From NCBI GenBank assembly GCA_003223875.1, contig QHWY01000101.1, forward strand, positions 1 to 43,314: a stretch of 43,314 nucleotides of DNA. Direction: 5' to 3'. Below, one piece after another: positions 27,642 to 34,279 of the stretch (the first letter of the stretch is position 1; each line of letters begins with the position of its first letter). Origin of the DNA: Acidobacteriota bacterium. GTDB taxonomy: Bacteria; Acidobacteriota; Terriglobia; 20CM-2-55-15. A program made the translations under genes and the position numbers. Below the pieces are notes generated by a model that saw only the letters and a list, made by a program, of their open reading frames with translations, did not search any database and was not told the origin of the DNA.

Positions 27642-27914
27642 GTGCAAGAAAGGGAGTTCTTCAACGAGAAAACTGAAACAAAGCCGCACACGATCTATTG
27701 TTCATCATGCAAGCAATCCGCCGAGTACCAAATACGTTGGATTCGCCGGACGAAAAAACCATCGCTGCCTCGCCATGCAAGCGAAGAGGATCGAATACGG
27801 TTCAAAGCCGCGCGTGATTATATGGTTCGTGTTGACGACGTGTTGAGATGTAGCAATCCGCGATGCGGCAAACGCATCGAGATTACCAGCCTGCAAACGG
27901 TCATCTTGTTGTAG
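27642..27914 (+). CDS. Small zinc-ribbon-like protein of unknown function
   Basis: This 90-residue protein begins with GTG 2 bp after the fumC stop. It has CSSC near residue 20 and CSNPRC near 70, a split Cys4 pattern that would bind zinc. The middle is basic (IRWIRRTKKPSLPRHASEEDRIRFKAARDY). I do not recognise a family. Its tight link to fumC suggests co-transcription only. Confidence 0.6.
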   Translation: MQEREFFNEKTETKPHTIYCSSCKQSAEYQIRWIRRTKKPSLPRHASEEDRIRFKAARDYMVRVDDVLRCSNPRCGKRIEITSLQTVILL

Positions 27915-27979
27915 AAAAATTGCCACAAAAAAGCACAAGGCGGCGGACCCGGCAACCAAATTTCAATTGCGGAAAGATC

Positions 27980-28006
27980 ATTCCCCTCCTCTGCGAGGAG
28001 GGGAAT
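27980..28006. repeat. Solo 12-bp-stem hairpin of the CCCCTCCTC repeat family
   Basis: ATTCCCCTCCTC at 27980-27991 and GAGGAGGGGAAT at 27995-28006 are perfect complements around a TGC loop. The right 24 bases are identical to the right end of the 130-bp palindrome in the glycosyltransferase gene (30218-30347). It lies between the convergent zinc-ribbon and selenoprotein genes, where it may act as a shared 3'-end hairpin. Confidence 0.8.
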
Positions 28007-28037
28007 AATGCCTTGTGAACCTTGTCCCTCTTTGTAG

Positions 28038-28709
28038 CTAAAAATATTCTTTCGTGATGATTGTTCCCGGCTCAGTTGGGTAGTGAATTATTCCTAACGC
28101 ATCGCGCAGGATCCTCATTTGAAGTTCAGGGTCGTTTGGTCGTCCCAGTGACGAACCCGGTTGAAAGGGCTTCGGATATAGAGCGCGAGGAGGGCCGGCG
28201 GGTTCGGATTCATTGGGGGACACGGTGATAAGCACCGTCGATATCCCCTGAGTCTCGATTGCGCGCTGAATCGTGACGACCGTCCGGTGACATAGCGGTC
28301 AGCCGCCCGTCAGTACGACCACGTCCGGCCGCATCTTCATTACAGTCTCAGCAATGTCCCAACTCACGATTTCTTTTAACTTTCTTAGTTCTGTCGTGAG
28401 TCCCATCGAGAGGTGCTGGTCGGCAAGCGTACGAACCTCACCCCGCGTGACAAGCTCAAGCAGCCGATCCAGAGGAAACATGATGTTCGCGTCCTCGTCG
28501 CCCTTAGATGTGTCGAAATGTCCGGGAACAAAACGGATCTTCTTTGTGTTTGTGTCGGCAGGAATCAAGCGGAAGCTCAGGTCATTGTCGGTGAAAGGCT
28601 GCATGCCCTCGACATACGCTCCCGATGTACTGACGAGGGCGACGCGGCAGTCTTTGAGGTCACGGCGAAGCGGCGTGTATGGAATACAGCTACGGGAGAT
28701 CTCCAACAT
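28038..28709 (-). CDS. GrdB-like selenoprotein (glycine/betaine/sarcosine/D-proline reductase selenoprotein B family), UGA = Sec137
   Basis: A frame of 136 codons from ATG 28709 ends at TGA 28301-28299, and the same frame continues without any stop for 86 more codons to TAG at 28038. Across the TGA the protein reads PDVVVLTGG-Sec-PLCHRTVVTIQRA, a UxxC redox motif at the place where GrdB-family proteins have selenocysteine after a beta-strand. The downstream half (STVLITVSPNESEPAGPPRA, PFQPGSSLGRPNDPELQ) is plainly coding. Full length is 223 residues, smaller than true GrdB (~435). GACCG and CGGTC just after the UGA could form a short SECIS-like stem. The start follows the peroxiredoxin stop directly (TAAATG), indicating coupled expression. 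A role in glycine reduction is unlikely without GrdA/C/D; thiol or peroxide redox is more plausible. Confidence 0.85.
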
Positions 28710-29189
28710 TTACGCTTGGATTTTCTTTAATTCTTCGAACAATACCGAATTCTTCGGCTGATCGCCGATGGAATGTATGTCGATGTAACGAATCTTGCCT
28801 TGTTTATCGACAATAAACAGAGCACGTTCGGTGAATCCTTCCGCACGTAGAACACCGTATTTGAGGGCCGTATGTCCGTGGGGCCAGAAATCGCTCAGCA
28901 ACGGGTACGAGATACCACCCATCGATTTCGCCCACGCCTTGATACTCGGAACGGTGTCGATGCTAACGCCCAAGACTTGGGCATCGTACCGGGCAAACTC
29001 GGAAAGATCTTCGTCGTAAGCCGGCATTTGAACGGTTCAGACTGGGGTGAAGGCGAGCGGATAGAACGCCAAAACAACGTTCTTCTTACCCTTGAAACTG
29101 GAAAGTGTCACCTCTCCATCCAAATGCGATTTCAAGGTAAAATCCGGAGCTTCCTCGCCAACTTTCGGTGCATTGACGTCTTTGGCCAT
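28710..29189 (-). CDS. Selenocysteine peroxiredoxin (AhpC/TSA family), UGA = Sec51
   Basis: ATG 29189 follows a strong GAGGAG. The product reads [18 protein letters not shown], then [14 protein letters not shown], a TGA at 29039-29037, then [20 protein letters not shown] and VLGVSIDT. The UGA falls exactly at the peroxidatic Cys of the FxPxxFTxVCT motif, so it is read as selenocysteine. The complete protein has 159 residues, normal for 1-Cys/BCP/AhpE-like peroxiredoxins, and ends FEELKKIQA. It contains no cysteine anywhere, so no resolving residue exists and an outside reductant is required. The adjacent GrdB-like UxxC selenoprotein is a candidate. Substrates would be hydrogen peroxide or organic peroxides. 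Gene calling that ends at UGA would report only the C-terminal 105 residues from Met55. Confidence 0.88.
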
Positions 29190-29205
29190 AGTCTCCTCGT
29201 TCAGT

Positions 29206-29226
29206 TTTTCTGACTGCAGCAGAAAA
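29206..29226. promoter_or_regulatory. Inverted repeat in the selenoprotein/rmlD divergent region
   Basis: TTTTCTG at 29206-29212 and CAGAAAA at 29220-29226 form a 7-bp dyad with a 7-nt spacer, within the 70-bp region between the divergent selenoprotein and rmlD starts. It may be an operator for one or both. No known regulator motif is recognised. Confidence 0.3.
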
Positions 29227-29259
29227 GGGCTACTGAAACTATCATATCATTCAGATTCG

Positions 29260-30120
29260 ATGAAGATCGCACTCCTTGGGGCAAACGGACAACTCGGGCA
29301 TGATCTCGAACCTGCATTACGAGGGCACGTCGTCGTTCCGCTAACCCGGAAGGAAGCGGATGTCACCGACTTCGGCCGGACGCGCCGCGTGCTGACGGAC
29401 GTTTCGCCGCACGTCATTTTGAACACCACCGCATATCACCGCGTCGACGATTGTGAGGACCGACCCGAACACGCCTTTCAAGTGAATGCTCTTGCTGTCC
29501 TCAACCTTATTTGCATCGCGAACGATTTGGATGCCGTTCTTCTTCACATCAGCACAGATTATGTCTTTGATGGCAACACCCGTGAACCTTATACGGAAAG
29601 TAGCCAACCGTTCCCGTTAAGTGTCTATGCGACCTCCAAGCTTTCCGGTGAATTCCTGGTCAGGGCCGGCGCCAAAAAGTACTTTCTTGTTCGAACTTGC
29701 GGTCTTTATGGTGTCGCCGGCAGCCACGGCAAAGGCGGTAACTTTGTCGAGACGATGATTGCGAAAGCGAGGCGACACGAATCTATTCGTGTCGTAAGCG
29801 ATCAGGTAGTCACTCCAACCTACACCGTCGATTTGGCTCATCAGATTGCGCGCATTCTACCAACCACCTATTACGGCCTTTATCACATGACAAACGAAGG
29901 GTGCTGCACCTGGTATGAGTTCGCTCAGGCGATCTTTGACATTTCCGGGATTGACGCGGACCTGTCGCCGACGACCTCCGAATTGTATAAAACGCCGGCA
30001 ATTCGTCCCCGGTACTCTGTACTGGAGAACGCGCGCCTCAAGCAGCTGGGTCTAAATGAAATGAGGCATTGGCGCGATGCCCTCCGAGCGTACCTCAAAG
30101 AGAAAAGTCTTGGCGGATGA
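29260..30120 (+). CDS. rfbD: dTDP-4-dehydrorhamnose reductase
   Basis: ATG 29260 gives a 286-residue protein starting MKIALLGANGQLGHDLEPAL, with the SDR glycine motif at once, as in RmlD. The open frame upstream is antisense to the peroxiredoxin gene and is not used. Motifs: NTTAYHRVDDCEDRPEHAFQVNA, HISTDYVFDG, catalytic YATSKLSGE (Tyr and Lys), and VRTCGLYG. It reduces dTDP-4-keto-L-rhamnose to dTDP-L-rhamnose for surface polysaccharide. The stop overlaps the next glycosyltransferase start (ATGA), so it leads the polysaccharide cluster. RfbA, B and C are not in this window. Confidence 0.9.
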   Translation: MKIALLGANGQLGHDLEPALRGHVVVPLTRKEADVTDFGRTRRVLTDVSPHVILNTTAYHRVDDCEDRPEHAFQVNALAVLNLICIANDLDAVLLHISTDYVFDGNTREPYTESSQPFPLSVYATSKLSGEFLVRAGAKKYFLVRTCGLYGVAGSHGKGGNFVETMIAKARRHESIRVVSDQVVTPTYTVDLAHQIARILPTTYYGLYHMTNEGCCTWYEFAQAIFDISGIDADLSPTTSELYKTPAIRPRYSVLENARLKQLGLNEMRHWRDALRAYLKEKSLGG

Positions 30121-31298
30121 CGTCGAAGCTCCGGGTCATTCCGTATGTGATTCTGCTCCTGCCTCTTGATGTAATCGTAGCTATTGGGATCTTGCTTGCG
30201 CAGCTTTGCGGGAAGCTATTCCCCTCCTCGCAGAGGAGGGGTGGCTGCGCCGAAGGCGCAGACGGGGTGGTCAGACCGGCCGGAATGTTTCGCCGAACTG
30301 ACCACCCCGGCGCTATCGCGCCACCCCTCCTCTGCGAGGAGGGGAATGTGGTCGCTACGATTGTCATCGTGAACTTTGATGGCAAGCACCTTTTGGCCGA
30401 ATGTCTGCCGGCTGTTATCGAAGCCGTCAAATGTGCTGGTGGAAATCACGAAATTCTCGTTGTGGATAACGGCAGTGCGGATGGCAGTGCACAGTTCGTT
30501 CAAGAGAACTTTCCGGAGGTCCGCCTTCTCGCCCTCGACCAAAACTATGGTTTTACCGGCGGCAACAATCGCGCCGCCCAGAGCATTGAGACCGATATCA
30601 TTGTTTTCCTCAACAACGATATGGTCGTCGATCGCGGATTCCTGCAGCCGCTGCTCGGTCCTTTTTCGGATCCTTCAGTCTTTGCCGTGACATCTCAAAT
30701 CTTTTTCGCGGACGCAACGCGCAGGCGCGAAGAAACCGGCAAAACTCGTGCTCGGTTCGACAGCGGCTTCTTTTATTTTTGGCATGATGAAATGCGACCG
30801 GAGGACAAGGCTCTCCAGACGATGCCCGTGCTTTGGGCTGGTGGGGGATCTTGCGCCGTAGACCGAAAGAAATTCCTAACGCTGGGCGGATTTGATTCGC
30901 TCTACCATCCTTTTTATTTCGAGGATACGGATGTGTCGTACCAAGCCTGGAAGCGAGGCTGGAAATGTCTTCTCGCGCCGGCGAGCCGCGTGGTTCACAA
31001 GCATCGCGCCACAACGAAAGCGAAGTTTCCAGACAGGTTCGTCGAGACCACAGTACGAAGGAATCAGTACCTGTTCACTTGGAAGAACCTAACGGACACC
31101 ACGATGATTCTCCAACATGTGGCGAACCTGCCCCGCGCTCACGCTCGCGGAATGGTTCAGCACGACCCGCTATTTGAGATGCAGGCTTTTCTTCGCGCTT
31201 TTCGGCGGCTACCTGAAGCCTTGACCAAACGGCTTTCTCACATTTCCCGCTACACAATCCCTGATCGTGAGGTTTTGGCGCGAAGCCAAAAATCATGA
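30117..31298 (+). CDS. GT2-family glycosyltransferase carrying an in-frame palindromic insertion
   Basis: ATG 30117 overlaps the rfbD stop. Residues 8-31 are a membrane segment. Residues ~34-77 are encoded by the 130-bp palindrome (FPSSQRRGG to LLCEEGN) and are foreign to the family. The GT2 domain starts at ~78 (VATIVIVNFDGKHLLAECLP), with EILVVDNGSADGSA, FLNNDMVVD for metal/nucleotide binding, VLWAGGGSCAVDRKKF and FYFEDTDVSYQAWKRGWK. It transfers a sugar, perhaps rhamnose, onto a lipid-linked glycan. The insertion lies in the linker between anchor and catalytic domain and may be tolerated. The stop overlaps the start of the decayed GT4 gene. Confidence 0.85.
   Translation: MTSKLRVIPYVILLLPLDVIVAIGILLAQLCGKLFPSSQRRGGCAEGADGVVRPAGMFRRTDHPGAIAPPLLCEEGNVVATIVIVNFDGKHLLAECLPAVIEAVKCAGGNHEILVVDNGSADGSAQFVQENFPEVRLLALDQNYGFTGGNNRAAQSIETDIIVFLNNDMVVDRGFLQPLLGPFSDPSVFAVTSQIFFADATRRREETGKTRARFDSGFFYFWHDEMRPEDKALQTMPVLWAGGGSCAVDRKKFLTLGGFDSLYHPFYFEDTDVSYQAWKRGWKCLLAPASRVVHKHRATTKAKFPDRFVETTVRRNQYLFTWKNLTDTTMILQHVANLPRAHARGMVQHDPLFEMQAFLRAFRRLPEALTKRLSHISRYTIPDREVLARSQKS
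30218..30347. repeat. 130-bp compound palindromic element inside the glycosyltransferase gene
   Basis: The outer 28 bases (30218-30245) are the exact reverse complement of 30320-30347. They contain the hairpins CCCCTCCTCGCAGAGGAGGGG and its mirror. Inside, CGGGGTGGTCAG near 30263 pairs with CTGACCACCCCG near 30298, and TGCGCC pairs with GGCGCA in a small side hairpin. No stop codon occurs in the host frame. No clear target-site duplication is visible at the ends. The right end recurs as a solo hairpin at 27980-28006, so this is a repeat family. Confidence 0.85.
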
Positions 31299-31529
31299 AC
31301 ATTCTCGTCATCACCGCCTATACCCGGGCACCAAGCGTTGTTGGCCAATACTCCCGAGGAGTTTAAGCCGCATTGCGGCACCTGGTGTCCTCACGCGCGA
31401 TGAGCTCGATTGGGCATGAGCGCCCGTCAAATGATCGAGCACCAGTTTAACTGGAATCGCATCGGCCGGGAATTTCTGGATCTCGTCGGCCGAGCGCCGG
31501 CAGCGGAATCCACAGATGTGATACTGTAG
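31295..31529 (+). pseudogene. Collapsed GT4 glycosyltransferase gene (N- and C-terminal ends only)
   Basis: ATG 31295 overlaps the previous stop and begins MNILVITAYTRAPSVVGQ, the typical first strand of a GT4 enzyme, but the frame ends at TAA 31364-31366. In another frame, 31404-31529 encodes ARLGMSARQMIEHQFNWNRI then GREFLDLV, the typical GT4 C-terminus; compare the C-terminus of the intact GT4 at 32117 (EARHMIMERFTWETIGQQFLDLV). About 340 residues between them are gone. A GCCGCA/TGCGGC hairpin at 31367-31379 marks the junction area. This is a deletion relic. Confidence 0.75.
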
Positions 31530-31556
31530 GCGTCTTTTGACAGACTGGAGTGGGTT

Positions 31557-32093
31557 ATGAAACATCTGATTCGGTCTTTGGTTCTTTTAACGTTGGTTAC
31601 TGCCGGGTTGCAAATTCCCGCGGCAGCGATGTCTCCGAATGTAGTGATCAGCCAGATTTATCTCGGAACCGGAGATAGCGCCAACACGCCTACGAACCAG
31701 TACATCGAACTATTCAATCGAGGAACCACGACGACGAGTTTGTCCGGTTGGAGGGCTTTGCACAAAAAATCCTGGGCGGTCATAGACCGCCCCTACAGCT
31801 TGGGGTGCGCAACTGTAGGGGCGCTCTATGAGCGCCCACGATGTATTTTTTGTGCAAAGCCCGGTTGGAGGATTCAGTACGCGGCCGAGGGTCAAAACGC
31901 GTGGCAGGTATTTCCGTTGTCGGGCAGCATTTCTCCTGGGCAACATTATCTAATTCGGACCTCCTCACGATACGGAAACGTTCCTCTACCTCAGGCCGAC
32001 TTCCCGATTGATTTGAATTTGTCGCGGAATCTGGGCAGGTTAATTGTTGCGAGCGATTCGACTGTTTTTGATACAACCTTGTCTGTCCAATAG
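31557..32093 (+). CDS. Exported lamin-tail-domain protein interrupted in frame by a palindromic element
   Basis: A signal peptide ([24 protein letters not shown]) precedes a lamin-tail domain: [28 protein letters not shown], then SLSGWR, and, after an insertion of 39 residues, [20 protein letters not shown] and SPGQHYLI. Residues ~67-105 (ALHKKSWAV to CAKPGWR) are encoded by the palindrome and one copy of the target duplication. Without them the domain reads [12 protein letters not shown], which is the family consensus. The protein ends early (TTLSVQ) compared with other lamin-tail proteins, so the C-terminus may also be lost. Function unknown; such domains occur in secreted or surface proteins. 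Confidence 0.7.
   Translation: MKHLIRSLVLLTLVTAGLQIPAAAMSPNVVISQIYLGTGDSANTPTNQYIELFNRGTTTTSLSGWRALHKKSWAVIDRPYSLGCATVGALYERPRCIFCAKPGWRIQYAAEGQNAWQVFPLSGSISPGQHYLIRTSSRYGNVPLPQADFPIDLNLSRNLGRLIVASDSTVFDTTLSVQ
31744..31871. mobile_element. 106-bp palindromic element with 11-bp target-site duplication, inserted in frame
   Basis: CCGGTTGGAGG occurs at 31744-31754 and again at 31861-31871. Between them, 31755-31860 is palindromic: GCTTTGCACAAAAAAT at the left end mirrors ATTTTTTGTGCAAAGC at the right. Inner arms GGGCGGTCATAGACC/CTCTATGAGCGCCC and CCCCTACAG/CTGTAGGGG also pair, imperfectly in part. Element plus one duplication equals 117 bp, exactly 39 codons, and contains no stop in the host frame. 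No transposase is encoded, so it must move in trans. Confidence 0.85.
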
Positions 32094-32116
32094 TCAACGG
32101 CCTTCTTCCCGCGAAA

Positions 32117-33262
32117 ATGCATATCTTGGTCGCGACGCCGTACCCTCCGGTTTTGCATCTCCACGGTGGCGGCGTTCGCATGTTCCACAACATACGGATT
32201 CTGGCGCAACAACACTCGGTGCACCTCCTCTCATTTGTGGAAAATGAAGAGGAGCGCGAATGCTTCAAGCCGATGGAAGCGTTTTGTGAATCCGTTGGGA
32301 TTGTGAAGCGCGTTCCGGATTTCGGCCCGCACTGGTTTTCACTTGCACCATTTATGGCATGGGAGTTCCGAACACCGGCGATGCACAAAGCGGTCGACGA
32401 TGTCATTCGGATACACAAGATTAATGTCGTTCAATGCGAGTACCTGCAGATGGCGCAATACAAACGTGCCGGTATTTTCTCGATTCTTACGATCCATGAA
32501 ACGTATTCGGCAAATGCCTACGACACGTTTCAAAAGACCGTAGATGCGATCGAAAAGCTGCGGATGTTTTCCCGGTGGATGTCGATGTTGAACTATGAAA
32601 TCTCGATGTGCAACGCATTCGATCGAGTCGTTACGATGACAGACGAAGACGCGGCATATCTCCGATCCTATGCCCATAGCGCAAACATACGGGCCATTCC
32701 CATCGGTATCGATACCAAAGAGTTTCAACCGCTGACGGACGCCGCACGAGAGCATCCAATCCAAATCGTTTTTGTAGGAAACTTTCGTCACACTCCGAAC
32801 GTGGAGGCTGCAGAGTTCTTGGTCGAGGAGATTGCGCCGTTCTTTCCACAAATAGAGTTCGTGATCGCCGGCCCGTATCTTCCCGCAACCCTGCCGAGGC
32901 CGCTAAATGCTGTTTTTCCTGGATACATCGCGGACACGCGAAGCTTGTTTCATTCCCCGAATGCCATCGTCGCTGCGCCATTGTTTTCGGGTACCGGCCA
33001 ACGTGTGAAACTGCTGGAGGCTTTTGCAATGGGGATACCGGTGGTTACTACGTCACTTGCAGCTGCCGGCTTTCCAGCTGTAAATCGAAAGCATGCCGTG
33101 ATCGCCAATAACGCGACGGAATTCCGTGCGGCAGTGGCGGAATTAGTGGCCTCGCCCGACTTGCGTTCACGGTTGGGACGAGAAGCACGACACATGATTA
33201 TGGAGCGCTTTACCTGGGAAACGATTGGCCAGCAGTTTCTCGATTTAGTGGATCAACGGTAG
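32117..33262 (+). CDS. GT4-family glycosyltransferase
   Basis: The 381-residue protein begins MHILVATPYPPVLHLHGGGVRM with the GT-B N-terminal strand and GGG loop. The C-terminal domain has IPIGIDTKEFQPL, IQIVFVGNFRHTPNVEAAEFL, GPYLPATLPR, the donor-binding APLFSGTGQRVKLLEAFAMGIPVVTT and LGREARHMIMERFTWE. It transfers a nucleotide-sugar-derived residue in polysaccharide assembly in the cytoplasm. It resembles the family of WcaI/PelF-like group 1 transferases. It lies in the cluster 23 bp after the lamin-tail gene, without a strong Shine-Dalgarno. Confidence 0.88.
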   Translation: MHILVATPYPPVLHLHGGGVRMFHNIRILAQQHSVHLLSFVENEEERECFKPMEAFCESVGIVKRVPDFGPHWFSLAPFMAWEFRTPAMHKAVDDVIRIHKINVVQCEYLQMAQYKRAGIFSILTIHETYSANAYDTFQKTVDAIEKLRMFSRWMSMLNYEISMCNAFDRVVTMTDEDAAYLRSYAHSANIRAIPIGIDTKEFQPLTDAAREHPIQIVFVGNFRHTPNVEAAEFLVEEIAPFFPQIEFVIAGPYLPATLPRPLNAVFPGYIADTRSLFHSPNAIVAAPLFSGTGQRVKLLEAFAMGIPVVTTSLAAAGFPAVNRKHAVIANNATEFRAAVAELVASPDLRSRLGREARHMIMERFTWETIGQQFLDLVDQR

Positions 33263-33275
33263 ACCATTTGCATAT

Positions 33276-33356
33276 ATGAGAGCTATTTCGTTCCTATATC
33301 GATTTATTGTCCTACTTCTTATCGTGGCATACCGGGAAGGAAGTCGTGACACCTGA
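33276..33356 (+). CDS. Possible 26-residue hydrophobic small ORF
   Basis: ATG 33276 opens a frame for a 26-residue peptide, MRAISFLYRFIVLLLIVAYR followed by EGSRDT, which is mostly a membrane helix. It overlaps the start of the following GT2 gene in another frame by 11 bp. It may be a coupled leader peptide or the leftover N-terminus of a lost membrane protein. There is no Shine-Dalgarno, so support is weak. Confidence 0.25.
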   Translation: MRAISFLYRFIVLLLIVAYREGSRDT

Positions 33357-34218
33357 AGTCGATATTCTCATTGTTCTGTATAACAGCGCGAAATTCATTC
33401 GGCCGTTGTTGAAGAGCCTCCGGCGCACGACCGTTTCTGTGACGGTCTACTTCCTTGAAAACGCTTCGACCGACGGGACCGCTCAAACCCTCATGGCAGC
33501 GCTAACTACATTTCCTTTACGAACTCATGTCTTTCGTTCACTGTCAAATAACGGATTCGCGCGCGGCGTGAATTTGCTCGCTCGTCAGGGCCGGGGCGAG
33601 TTCTTATTCCTGTTGAATCCCGATACAGAATTGGAAGAGGGCTGCCTGGAACGGCTGCTCGATCATGCACTGCGCGATCCTGCAATTGCGATGTGCGAAG
33701 CACGCCAGCAACCACGAGAGCATCCGAAAGTCTACGATCCCCAAACGGGCGCAACAACATGGTGTACGGGCGCAGCAGTATTGGTTCGGAGAAAAGCTTT
33801 CGAAGAACTCGGCGGCTTCGACGAGCGCATTTTCTTCATGTATTGCGAAGACGTGGATCTGAGTTGGAAATTTTGGCTGAGTGGGTGGAAATGTATTTAT
33901 GTTCCGGACGCCGTTGTGCGCCATTATAACCAGGACATCATCCCCGGTAAGCGGCGAGTCAGCGAAAACTACTTCAGCTTTCGGAACTCACTCTTTCTTT
34001 TCTATAGATTTGGTTCCTGGCACGACCGACAGCTCCTCTATAAGTTCCTCCTCAGAAGATTTATTTACGGTAAATATTCCCTGCGAAGTAAGTTGTTGTA
34101 CACGTTTGCTTTTGTGGGTCACATCCGATATATTCCCTATCTTCTTCGAACCAGAAACCTTTGGTGTGACCGGCGACATCCATGGGTTCGCTTGGAGGAG
34201 ACTTCGTTAGCTGATTAG
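33346..34218 (+). CDS. GT2-family glycosyltransferase (rhamnosyltransferase-like)
   Basis: GTG 33346 is chosen since GGGAAGGAA lies just upstream and the GT2 core starts at once (TPEVDILIVLYNSAKFIRPLL); a TTG at 33307 is the longer alternative. Motifs: FLENASTDGTAQT, NNGFARGVNLLARQGRGEF, FLLNPDTELEEG for metal binding, TGAAVLVRRKAFEELGGFDERIFFMYCEDVDLSWKFWLSGWK. The C-terminal 60 residues are basic and aromatic and likely membrane-associated. This pattern is seen in rhamnosyltransferases of the WbbL type, and the rfbD gene nearby agrees. Confidence 0.87.
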   Translation: MTPEVDILIVLYNSAKFIRPLLKSLRRTTVSVTVYFLENASTDGTAQTLMAALTTFPLRTHVFRSLSNNGFARGVNLLARQGRGEFLFLLNPDTELEEGCLERLLDHALRDPAIAMCEARQQPREHPKVYDPQTGATTWCTGAAVLVRRKAFEELGGFDERIFFMYCEDVDLSWKFWLSGWKCIYVPDAVVRHYNQDIIPGKRRVSENYFSFRNSLFLFYRFGSWHDRQLLYKFLLRRFIYGKYSLRSKLLYTFAFVGHIRYIPYLLRTRNLWCDRRHPWVRLEETSLAD

Positions 34219-34279
34219 GTGTCCGGAGCGGAAACGGACCGTGCTCCTGCCAGCCACGTTGGGTTTTTAGGAAACCTGA

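Noticed and set aside
28299..28301. Interpretation of the two TGA codons as simple nonsense mutations or sequencing errors
   Set aside because: Both TGAs sit exactly at redox-active positions of families known to use selenocysteine, both downstream parts are intact, and the genes are adjacent. Two independent errors at such places are improbable.
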